From: Methylobacterium ajmalii
Lineage (GTDB): Bacteria > Pseudomonadota > Alphaproteobacteria > Rhizobiales > Beijerinckiaceae
NCBI RefSeq assembly: GCF_016613415.1
Contig: NZ_JACWCT010000120.1
Coordinates: 1 to 47,803 of the forward strand
Length of the DNA stretch: 47,803 nt
Direction: 5' to 3'
In this document: one piece after another, positions 41,046 through 47,803 of the stretch
Layout of the letters: each line of letters starts with the position of its first letter
Position numbering within the stretch: position 1 is the stretch's first letter
The notes under the pieces: model-generated
Seen by the model: only the letters and a program-made list of their open reading frames with translations
What the model was told of the DNA's origin: nothing
The model's database searches: none
Program-made: the position numbers and the translations under genes

Positions 41046-42038
41046 TCAGACCCGGTTGCGTCGGCCCAGCGCCTCTTCCCAGGCGAGCGCCTGGGTGACG
41101 ATCCCGCGCAGGTCGTCGTGCTGGGGCACCCAGCCGAGCTCGGCCCGGATCCGGTCGGCCCCGGCGACGATCCGCGACGGGTCGCCGGCCCGGCGCGGCG
41201 ACAGCTTGACCGGGAAGTCGACACCGGAGACCGACTTCACCACGTCGATCACCTCCAGCACAGAGTAGCCGCGGCCGTAGCCGCAATTGAGCGTCATGCT
41301 TGCCCCCCCGCTGCGCAGGTGGTTGAGCGCGACGAGGTGGGCTTGCGCCAGGTCCGAGACCTGGATGTAGTCGCGAAGGCACGAGCCGTCCGGCGTCGGA
41401 TAGTCGGTGCCGAACACCTCAAGATGGCTCCGCTTGCCGAGCGCGGCCTGCGTCGCGACCTTGATGAGGTGGGTGGCGTTGGGGGTCGACTGGCCCGAGC
41501 GCCCGCGCGGATCGGCGCCCGCCACGTTGAAGTAGCGCAGGACCACGTAGCTGATGCCGTGGGCGCGGGCGGCGTCCTCCAGCATCCACTCGGTCATCAG
41601 CTTCGAGCGGCCGTAGGGGTTGATCGGGTTCGGCGTCAGGTCCTCGGGCACCGGCACCACCGCCGGCTCGCCGTAGACCGCGGCGGTCGAGGAGAAGATG
41701 ACGTGGCGCACGCCCGCGCCGATCGCCGCCTCGATCAGGGCGCGCGACTTGACCGTGTTGGCGAGATAGTAGCCGAGGGGATCGGAGACCGAATCCGGCA
41801 CCACGATCTTGGCGGCGAAATGGGCGAGCGCGTCGATCTTGTGCGTGCGGATGGTCTCGGCCACCAGGGCCTGGTCGGCGACGTCGCCGCGCACCAGCGT
41901 GACTTCCGGCGGCAACGCCCAGTCGAACCCGGTCGAGAGATCGTCGATGACCACGACCTCGTCGTGTCCGGCGTCGATGAGGGCGAGCACCATGTGGCTG
42001 CCGATGTAGCCCGCGCCGCCTGTGACAAGTACCGCCAT
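41046..42038 (-). CDS. galE: UDP-glucose 4-epimerase
   Basis: Interconverts UDP-glucose and UDP-galactose with bound NAD+. The protein has 330 residues and starts at the ATG at 42038 after GGGGAG. It shows the NAD-binding motif VTGGAGYIGSH, GDVADQALV, the active-site SSTAAVYGEP and the catalytic YGRSK pair, followed by the substrate region VLRYFNVAGADPRGRSGQ. A longer in-frame extension to 42116 is not family-like. The gene is divergent from galU, whose product makes UDP-glucose, so the two serve nucleotide-sugar supply for surface polysaccharides. Confidence 0.95.
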   Translation of the reverse strand: MAVLVTGGAGYIGSHMVLALIDAGHDEVVVIDDLSTGFDWALPPEVTLVRGDVADQALVAETIRTHKIDALAHFAAKIVVPDSVSDPLGYYLANTVKSRALIEAAIGAGVRHVIFSSTAAVYGEPAVVPVPEDLTPNPINPYGRSKLMTEWMLEDAARAHGISYVVLRYFNVAGADPRGRSGQSTPNATHLIKVATQAALGKRSHLEVFGTDYPTPDGSCLRDYIQVSDLAQAHLVALNHLRSGGASMTLNCGYGRGYSVLEVIDVVKSVSGVDFPVKLSPRRAGDPSRIVAGADRIRAELGWVPQHDDLRGIVTQALAWEEALGRRNRV

Positions 42039-42218
42039 TCCGTCCGCTCCCCGGCGTGATGCGGGTTGATCCATACCCTGCAATGCTTCAGCGTCAATTA
42101 AGCTGTCGGGTGGCAAGGCTGCCCGCGGGGAGGGGATCCGGCGGGCGCGTGGTGCCCGCTCGCGCCCATTCCCGCCGGGCGGTCCGGCAGCTCCTCGGTG
42201 TTCACTGGATCACGCACG

Positions 42219-43085
42219 ATGAAACGCATTCGCAAAGCCGTCCTCCCGGTCGCGGGCCTCGGCACCCGTTTCCTCCCGGCGACCAAGGCGGTGCCCAAGG
42301 AGATGCTGACGGTCGTCGACCGGCCGGTGGTCCAGCACGTCGTCGACGAGGCCCGCGAGGCCGGGATCGAGCACTTCATCTTCGTCACCGGCCGCGGCAA
42401 GGCGGTGATCGAGGATCACTTCGACATCTCCTACGAGCTCGAGCGCACCCTGCAGGAGCGCAACAAGACCGAGGCCTACGAGGCCCTGAGGAAGGACCTG
42501 CCGGCCGCCGGCCAGACCAGCTTCACCCGCCAGCAGGAGCCGCTGGGGCTGGGCCACGCGGTGTGGTGCGCCCGCGAGATCGTCGGCGACGAGCCCTTCG
42601 CGGTGATCCTGCCCGACATGCTCAGCCGTGGCAGCATGGTGCAGATGCTCGAGGCCTACGAGCAGCACGGCGGCAACATCATCGCCGTGGAGGAAGTCGC
42701 CCCCGACCAGACGCACCAGTACGGCATCGTCAGCGTCGGCGAGCAGTTCGGCGACACCTTCGAGATCACCGGGATGGTCGAGAAGCCGCCGAAGGGCACC
42801 GCGCCGTCGAACTACATCATCTCGGGCCGATACATCCTGCAGCCGGAGATCTTCTCGATCCTGGAGCGCGGCGAGCGCGGGGCGGGCGGCGAGATCCAGC
42901 TCACCGACGGCATGAAGCGCCTATCGGAGACGCAGAAGTTCTACGGCATGCACTACCGCGGTAAGACCTACGACACCGGCTCGAAGCTCGGCTTCCTCGT
43001 CGCCAACCTCGCCTACGGCCTGGAGCGGCCCGAGCTGCGCGACGCGCTCAAGCAGGAGATCGAGGCGCTGCTGGCGAAGGGCTGA
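42219..43085 (+). CDS. galU: UTP-glucose-1-phosphate uridylyltransferase
   Basis: Makes UDP-glucose from UTP and glucose 1-phosphate. The 288-residue protein has the nucleotidyltransferase signature PVAGLGTRFLPATKAVPKEML, VVQHVVDEAREAGIEH, GLGHAVWCAREIVGDEPFAVILPDM with the metal-binding Asp, and VEKPPKGTAPSN. The ATG at 42219 gives the standard MKRIRKAVLP start. A long hairpin follows the stop. Confidence 0.97.
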   Translation: MKRIRKAVLPVAGLGTRFLPATKAVPKEMLTVVDRPVVQHVVDEAREAGIEHFIFVTGRGKAVIEDHFDISYELERTLQERNKTEAYEALRKDLPAAGQTSFTRQQEPLGLGHAVWCAREIVGDEPFAVILPDMLSRGSMVQMLEAYEQHGGNIIAVEEVAPDQTHQYGIVSVGEQFGDTFEITGMVEKPPKGTAPSNYIISGRYILQPEIFSILERGERGAGGEIQLTDGMKRLSETQKFYGMHYRGKTYDTGSKLGFLVANLAYGLERPELRDALKQEIEALLAKG

Positions 43086-43095
43086 CGGCCGGTCC

Positions 43096-43134
43096 GCCCT
43101 CCGTGCCCGGTCTTCGGGGCCGGGCGCGGAGGGC
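43096..43134. terminator. Long hairpin between convergent genes (bidirectional terminator-like)
   Basis: A 15-bp stem (gccctccgtgcccgg / ccgggcgcggagggc, one wobble) with a nine-base loop lies between the galU stop and the stop of the minus-strand gene at 43138. There is no T-run, but the stability and position suggest a bidirectional 3' end. Confidence 0.55.
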
Positions 43135-43137
43135 GCC

Positions 43138-43476
43138 CTATTCGTCGTCGAACCAGTTGCGCCCGGGCTCGATGCAGCGGTAGCCGACGAAGCATTCCGG
43201 CGTGTCGCGGGCCGGCACGACGGCGTTTCGGGTGATCTCCGTCGGTTCGCAGAAGCTGCGGTCGCGCACGAAGCGGTCGTAGGTATAGCCGCCGGTGCCG
43301 AGCACCGCGGCGCCTCGCGCGGCGAGGTAGTTGCGCGCCTGGCCGCAGGTCATGGCGAGGGTAGAGGGGCGGCCCTGCTGCGCAAGCGCCACATCCGGCA
43401 CGGCCGCGAGGGCGCCGAGAACGCCGACGAGGGACGCAGCGAACAGGATCGGGTTCGTTCGGCGATCGGCGGACAC
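43138..43476 (-). CDS. Small secreted Cys-containing protein, function unknown
   Basis: A 112-residue protein with a signal peptide (ILFAASLVGVLGALAAVPDVALAQ). The mature part has four cysteines in TCGQARNYLAARGAAVLGTGGYTYDRFV, SFCEPTEITR, PECFVGYRC and a tail ending FDDE; two disulfides are likely. The pattern 'TC-x-A-x2-YL ... G-A-x-V-L-x-T-G-x-x-T-Y-D-R-F-V' is recognisable in small Rhizobiales exported proteins, but I know no function. The start directly precedes the signal peptide. Confidence 0.72.
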   Translation of the reverse strand: MSADRRTNPILFAASLVGVLGALAAVPDVALAQQGRPSTLAMTCGQARNYLAARGAAVLGTGGYTYDRFVRDRSFCEPTEITRNAVVPARDTPECFVGYRCIEPGRNWFDDE

Positions 43477-43539
43477 GGTGGGACTCCCGGGATCAGGAGC
43501 CGGGCCAACGCCTGCCGCCGCCGGTCGGATCCCCCACCG

Positions 43540-44754
43540 CTACTGCGTCAATTGCCCCACGCTCAGGATCGCCCCCATCACCGAGATGATCAATCCGCCG
43601 ATCAGGCCGCCGATCGCCACGGTCACCAGGGGGGTGAGGAGGGCGAGCAGACGGTCGATGCGCTGGCGGGTCTCGGTCTCGTGCATCTCGGCGGCGTGGA
43701 TCAGCACGCTGCCGAGGCGGTTCACCTGCTCGCCGCTGGCGATGAGGTTGAGGGTCGAGGCGGCGTAGGGCTTGAGCGAGGACAGCCCCGAGGCGAGGCT
43801 GCCGCCCTCGGCGAGCCGCCGCCCGGCCTCGTCGAAGGCGCGGCGGAACACCCGGTTGCCGGCGAGCGGCCGCGTCGCCGCCACCGCGTCGGGGATCGGC
43901 ACCTCGGCGGTCAGCAGCGTGCCGAGCACCCGGCAGAACCGGCCGCACTCGATGCCCACCACGATCTCGCGCACCAGCGGCAGGCGCAGCGCCAGCCGCG
44001 CCCGCGCCGCCGCGAAGCCGGGCACCCGCCAGGCCCGGGCGAGCGCCAGAATCACGAGCGCGAGGCCGCCCAGCAGCATCGGCCAGGTCGCCGCGAGCGT
44101 GTCGCCCAACCAGGACGCGGCGCGGATCGCGAAGGGCGGCACCTGGCCGCTGCCCTCGAAGAGCGGGCTGAGCGCCGGCACCAGGACCCCGACGATCATC
44201 GCCACGGTGCCGATCGCCATCGCGATCAGCAGCGCCGGGTAGATCATCGCCGAGACGAGGTGGCGCCGGACCGCGTCGCGCCGCTCGATCGAGGCGGTGA
44301 GCGAGCCGACCACGTCGACCAGCGTACCGGTAGCCTCGCCGGCCCGCACGATGTCGACCATGTCGCGCGGGAAGGCCTGGGGATGGGCCGCCATCGCGCG
44401 CGACAGGGAGGCACCGGCCACCACCCGCTCCAGCAGGTCGGCCAGCACCGGCTTCAGGGCCGGCCCGGCCTGGCGCTCGACGAGGCGCAGCGCCCGGTCG
44501 ACGGTGAGCCCGGCGCCGACCAGCGTGCCGAACTCGCGCAGGAAGGCGATCCGGGCGGCGTCGTTGACCCGGTCGCGCCCAAAGAGGGCGCGGCGCCAGA
44601 ACGGGGCCGGGCCGGCGGCGGCCTGGGCGATCTCGTAGACCTGCAGCCCGTCGGCACGCAGGCGCGCCACGGCGCGCTGGCGCGTCTCGGCCTCGATCGT
44701 GCCGGCCCGCGCGCGCCCGTCGCCCGCATAGGCCTTGTAGGCGAAGCGGGGCAT
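43540..44754 (-). CDS. gspF: Type II secretion inner-membrane platform protein GspF
   Basis: A 404-residue polytopic protein with two T2SSF domains. It begins MPRFAYKAYAGDGRARAGTIEAETRQRA, the usual GspF/PilC start. The first domain has FLREFGTLVGAGLTVDRALRLVE and the second RFCRVLGTLLTAEVPIPDAV, each followed by a helix and membrane segments (AMIYPALLIAMAIGTVAMIVGVLVP, and LVTVAIGGLIGGLIISVMGAIL near the end). It couples the ATPase GspE to pseudopilus assembly. The start codon is one base past the gspE stop, so they form one operon. Confidence 0.94.
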   Translation of the reverse strand: MPRFAYKAYAGDGRARAGTIEAETRQRAVARLRADGLQVYEIAQAAAGPAPFWRRALFGRDRVNDAARIAFLREFGTLVGAGLTVDRALRLVERQAGPALKPVLADLLERVVAGASLSRAMAAHPQAFPRDMVDIVRAGEATGTLVDVVGSLTASIERRDAVRRHLVSAMIYPALLIAMAIGTVAMIVGVLVPALSPLFEGSGQVPPFAIRAASWLGDTLAATWPMLLGGLALVILALARAWRVPGFAAARARLALRLPLVREIVVGIECGRFCRVLGTLLTAEVPIPDAVAATRPLAGNRVFRRAFDEAGRRLAEGGSLASGLSSLKPYAASTLNLIASGEQVNRLGSVLIHAAEMHETETRQRIDRLLALLTPLVTVAIGGLIGGLIISVMGAILSVGQLTQ

Positions 44755-44755
44755 G

Positions 44756-46486
44756 TCAGAGCGTCCCTTCCAGCACCCGCCCGACCTCGTCGAGGGTGGT
44801 CTCTCCGTCGAGCACCCGCGCCCGGGCGCTGTCGGCGAGCCCCGTCATCCCGGTGGCCCGCGCCCGGGCGGCGAGCATCTGCTCGTCGGCGCGGTGGGCG
44901 ATGAGGCCGCGCAATTCCCCGTCGAGGGTCATGATCTCGGACGCGACCATCCGGCCGCGATAGCCGGTGCCGTTGCAGGCCGGGCAGCCGCGGGCGCGCT
45001 TGAGGCTCAACGGGGCCTCGTCCGGGATGCCGAGGCGCAGGCGCTCCTGCGGCGTCGCGGGCGTGGCCTCGGCGCAGGCCCCGCAGAGACGCCGCACCAG
45101 GCGCTGGGCCACCACGCCGTTGAGGGTCGCGGCGATCAGGTAGGGCTCGATGCCCATGTCCATCAGGCGCGTCACGGTGGCGGGGGCGGAGTTGGTGTGG
45201 AGCGTCGAGACCACGAGGTGGCCGGTCAGCGCCGCCTGCACGGCGATACGGGCGGTCTCGCCGTCGCGGATCTCGCCGACCATCACCACGTCCGGGTCCT
45301 GGCGCAGGATCGAGCGGAGCGCGGCCGCGAAGTCGAGGCCGATGCCCGGATGGGCCTGGACCTGGTTTACGCCGGCCATCCGGTACTCGACCGGGTCCTC
45401 GACCGTGACGACCTTGAGGTGGGGGCCGTTGATCCGGCGCAAAGCCGCGTAGAGCGTCGTGGTCTTGCCCGATCCGGTCGGGCCGGTGACGAGGACGAGG
45501 CCGTTCGGCCGGCTCGTCATCGCGGCGATCTCCCGGATCGCCGCCGCGTCGAAGCCGAGCGCGGAAAAGTCCTCGACCCGGCGCGAGCCGTCGAGGACGC
45601 GCAGGACCACGCTCTCGCCGTGGGCCGTCGGCAGGGTCGAGACGCGGATGTCGACCTCCTGGCCGCGGTCGGGCGCCTGCATCCGCCCGTCCTGGGGCAG
45701 GCGCCGCTCGGCGATGTTGAGCCCGGCCTGGATCTTGATGCGGGTGGTGAGCGCGAGCTGGACCGATTTCGGCAGCCGCTCGGATTCGACCAGCACGCCG
45801 TCGACCCGGTAGCGCACCCGCATGTCGGATTCCTCCGCCTCCAGGTGAATGTCGGAGGCCGACAGCTCGAAGGCCTTGCGCACCAGGCGCGCCGAGAGCC
45901 GCACGATCGGCGCCTGGCTCGCCACGTCGGCGAGCCGCGCGAGGTCGTCGTCGCTCCCCGCCTCGCCCTCCTCGGCGACGTCGCCGTAGACGGCGCGGTG
46001 CGCCCGCTCGAAGCTGCCGGGCCCGACGAGCCGGGGGGCGACCGCCCGCTCGACGAGGTGCTCCAGCGCCCGGGTCGTGTCCGTGTCGAACGGATCGACC
46101 AGGGCCACGACGAGGCGCTCGGCCTCGATCGCCAGCGGCAGCACCCGGGCGCGGGCGCAGTAATCGGGCGAGAGGAGATCGGGCAGGACCGGCTCGCCCG
46201 GCAGGTCGTCCTGGCGCAGGATCGGCAGGCCGGTCGCCTCCGACAGGGCGGTGACGAGCGTCGCCTCGTGGACGAGGCCGAGCTCGGTGAGCAACAGGGG
46301 GAGGGGGCGCCGGCCGGGCCCGTCGAGGGCGGCGAGCGCCCGTTCGTGGCCGACGGGGTCGAGCACCTCGCTCTCGGCGAGGCGGTCGACGAAGGCGCGC
46401 AGGTCGTCGGCGCGGGCGCGGGCGGCGTCGCGCCGGTCCGCCCGCGCGCGCCGCGGCCGGGTCTTGCCGCCCCAGATGCTCAGCAT
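44756..46486 (-). CDS. gspE: Type II secretion ATPase GspE
   Basis: A 576-residue secretion ATPase. The N-terminal ~150 residues form the T2SSE_N domain that binds GspL. The ATPase core has Walker A VTGPTGSGKTTTLYAAL, the Asp box VEDPVEYRM, Walker B PDVVMVGEIRDGETA and the His box VSTLHTNSAPAT. Two CxxC pairs (CGAC and CPAC) near the C-terminus form the zinc domain of GspE. The ATG at 46486 (MLSIWGGKTRPRR) is chosen; the longer upstream frame to 46678 overlaps the divergent gspL-like start and is improbable. It powers pseudopilin addition and protein export across the outer membrane. Confidence 0.94.
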   Translation of the reverse strand: MLSIWGGKTRPRRARADRRDAARARADDLRAFVDRLAESEVLDPVGHERALAALDGPGRRPLPLLLTELGLVHEATLVTALSEATGLPILRQDDLPGEPVLPDLLSPDYCARARVLPLAIEAERLVVALVDPFDTDTTRALEHLVERAVAPRLVGPGSFERAHRAVYGDVAEEGEAGSDDDLARLADVASQAPIVRLSARLVRKAFELSASDIHLEAEESDMRVRYRVDGVLVESERLPKSVQLALTTRIKIQAGLNIAERRLPQDGRMQAPDRGQEVDIRVSTLPTAHGESVVLRVLDGSRRVEDFSALGFDAAAIREIAAMTSRPNGLVLVTGPTGSGKTTTLYAALRRINGPHLKVVTVEDPVEYRMAGVNQVQAHPGIGLDFAAALRSILRQDPDVVMVGEIRDGETARIAVQAALTGHLVVSTLHTNSAPATVTRLMDMGIEPYLIAATLNGVVAQRLVRRLCGACAEATPATPQERLRLGIPDEAPLSLKRARGCPACNGTGYRGRMVASEIMTLDGELRGLIAHRADEQMLAARARATGMTGLADSARARVLDGETTLDEVGRVLEGTL

Positions 46487-46626
46487 CGTCCTGCCCCAGA
46501 GAAAGCCGGCTGGGCGCGACCCGCCGGCGGGGCATTCTCGCGCGACGTCCTTAAGCGGACGGAAATATCGGGGCGCTAGACCAGGGACACCGCCCCGGCT
46601 GGTATCCGGGCGCCGGAGCCGACCCG

Positions 46627-47694
46627 TTGCGCGCGCCCACGATCCCCTCGCAGGTTCTCCTGTCCTCGGCCCGGGCATCGCTCCGCCGGGGGATCGACGC
46701 CGCCTCGCACCTCCTCGGCTTCGCCGAGGTGCGGACCGACCGCGCGCCGGCGCTGCTGACGCTCAGGCTTGGGACGCCGGGCGACACCGGGCTGACGGTG
46801 ACCGACCGGCGCGACGGCCAGGACCGGACCTACCGCCTCGAACTCGGGGCCGACGACCTCGCCGAGCGGCTGGCGGCGATCCGGGGCGGCCGGGCGGAGG
46901 CGCGGGCGAAGGTCGTGGTCGATCCCGCCGCCTGCTTCATCCGCACCCTGGAGCTGCCGAGCGCCGCCCTGCCGCGGATGCGCGCGGTGCTGGCCCAGGA
47001 GCTCGAGGCCGCGACGCCGTTCCGCGCCGACCAGGTGTTCAGCGACTGGTACGTCGAGGGCGAGGATCCGGAGACCCGCACCCTGCGGGTGCGCCACGTC
47101 GTGCTCAAGCGGGCCCGCCTCGCCCCCGTGCTGGCGGCGCTCGCCGGGGCCGGGCTGAACCCCGGCATCGTCGCGGTCGGCCCGGCGGAGGACCGGACGA
47201 TGCCGGTCGACCTCCTGTCGAGCGGGCACCACGCCCTGCCGGGGCTGCTGCGGGGCTCGGGCAACCTCGTGCTCGCGGCGGCGACCGGCCTGTTCCTGCT
47301 CGCGGCGTTCGTGGGCCTGCGCCAGCACCAGGCGGCGACGCTGGCGGCCCTCGACGACGCCTTCGCGGCGGCCCGCCGCGCGGCCGCCGCGGGCCGGCCT
47401 CCGGCGGTCCAGGCCGGCACGGCGCAGATCCTGGCCGAGCGCGGAATGCCGCTCGCCCGGACCTGGGACGCGGTCGCCGCCGCCCTGCCGGGCACGGTCT
47501 CGGCCGAGACCCTGCGGTTCACCGGGGCCGGGCTGGAGCTGACGCTGCGCGCACCCGACCCGGCGGCCTTGCTGGCCGCGCTCGCCCACCTGCCGGGCTA
47601 CGGCGCGCCGGCCCTGCAGCGGGCCGAGCCCGTCGAGGGCGGGCAACGCGTCGTCGTCGCCCTGCCGCGCCGGGCCGCCGGGGGCCGCCCGTGA
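46627..47694 (+). CDS. gspL: GspL/PilN-like type II secretion protein
   Basis: A 355-residue protein with a probable TTG start at 46627, nine bases after GGAG. The N-terminal ~210 residues form a reduced actin-like (PilM/GspL cytoplasmic) domain with KVVVDPAACFIRTLELPSAALPRM and VLKRARLAPVLAAL. One membrane helix follows (about 222-238, LVLAAATGLFLLAAFVGL), then a PilN-like periplasmic ferredoxin fold. It is divergent from gspE; the gap of ~140 bases must hold both promoters. GspL recruits GspE to the membrane. It is shorter than typical GspL, and a better ATG start is not visible. Identification rests on domain order and context. Confidence 0.75.
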   Translation: MRAPTIPSQVLLSSARASLRRGIDAASHLLGFAEVRTDRAPALLTLRLGTPGDTGLTVTDRRDGQDRTYRLELGADDLAERLAAIRGGRAEARAKVVVDPAACFIRTLELPSAALPRMRAVLAQELEAATPFRADQVFSDWYVEGEDPETRTLRVRHVVLKRARLAPVLAALAGAGLNPGIVAVGPAEDRTMPVDLLSSGHHALPGLLRGSGNLVLAAATGLFLLAAFVGLRQHQAATLAALDDAFAAARRAAAAGRPPAVQAGTAQILAERGMPLARTWDAVAAALPGTVSAETLRFTGAGLELTLRAPDPAALLAALAHLPGYGAPALQRAEPVEGGQRVVVALPRRAAGGRP

Positions 47695-47803
47695 GCATCG
47701 CCCTCCCGCCCGCGGGCCGGCCGCTCCTCCTCGGCCTCGCGGGCATCGGCCTCGCGCTCGCGCTCGCCGCCGGCCCGGTGCTCGACGCGCTCGGCGCCGC
47801 CGA
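47691..47803 (+). CDS. Start of a GspM-like type II secretion gene (partial)
   Basis: A GTG at 47691 overlaps the gspL-like stop by four bases and stays open to the window edge. The visible ~37 residues are SIALPPAGRPLLLGLAGIGLALALAAG and onward, a short cytoplasmic start and one membrane helix, as in GspM. Position directly after the gspL-like gene supports GspM. The rest lies outside the window. Confidence 0.6.
   Translation, partial: MSIALPPAGRPLLLGLAGIGLALALAAGPVLDALGAA

Noticed and set aside
46487..46678. N-terminal extension of GspE upstream of 46486
   Set aside because: It would overlap the divergent gspL-like start and encodes a Pro/Arg/Gly-rich stretch unlike the GspE N-terminus.

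Overview
The window is very GC-rich alphaproteobacterial chromosome. A Porin_2-type outer-membrane porin, a dapA-smpB pair downstream of a secreted (probably lytic transglycosylase) gene, a perfect CtrA-type box, and many small secreted Cys-containing proteins point to Rhizobiales/Hyphomicrobiales, most likely Methylobacterium or a close relative. This is judged from gene families and composition only. No tRNA, rRNA, insertion sequence or CRISPR array was seen.

Layout. 1-8238: a partial secreted protein, dapA, smpB, a small membrane peptide, a secreted trypsin-like protease, an MsbA-like ABC exporter overlapping an EamA exporter, a tyrosine phosphatase and a GNAT. 8480-13741: ppa, two small minus-strand genes (one an aborted Omp25-like barrel), a double cold-shock-domain protein with a Gly-rich N-terminus, selO, a small Cys-rich protein and a long gene-free stretch. 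13742-18310: porin, a candidate small RNA with its own promoter and terminator, a secreted Cys protein, a glutathione transferase, a DUF2147 protein and ndk. 18394-23634: a molybdopterin oxidoreductase, a secreted protein, and an Lrp-type regulator divergent from arginase and ornithine cyclodeaminase (arginine to proline).

24067-31536 is the most unusual part. Three tandem tiny genes encode Cys/Pro-rich peptides sharing a 15-residue double-glycine leader. They are followed in one direction by an LpxL-like acyltransferase, an HlyD-type adaptor and a peptidase-C39 ABC exporter. A TolC-type outer-membrane factor lies on the other strand beyond a 2H-phosphoesterase gene of foreign-looking composition. 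The genes look like a complete microcin-like peptide maturation and export system with a possible acylation step; I do not recognise it as a described family.

31823-39773 is a catabolic island: a double-winged-helix GntR regulator, a mannitol-dehydrogenase/UxaB-family oxidoreductase, a four-gene polar-amino-acid-type ABC importer, a zinc dehydrogenase and a class II aldolase. It is decorated with palindromic repeats, including a 153-bp MITE-like element. 39860-43476 holds an MltB-type transglycosylase, galE, galU and a small secreted Cys protein. 43540-47803 holds type II secretion genes (gspF and gspE on the minus strand, gspL-like and gspM-like on the plus strand), with the last gene cut by the window edge.
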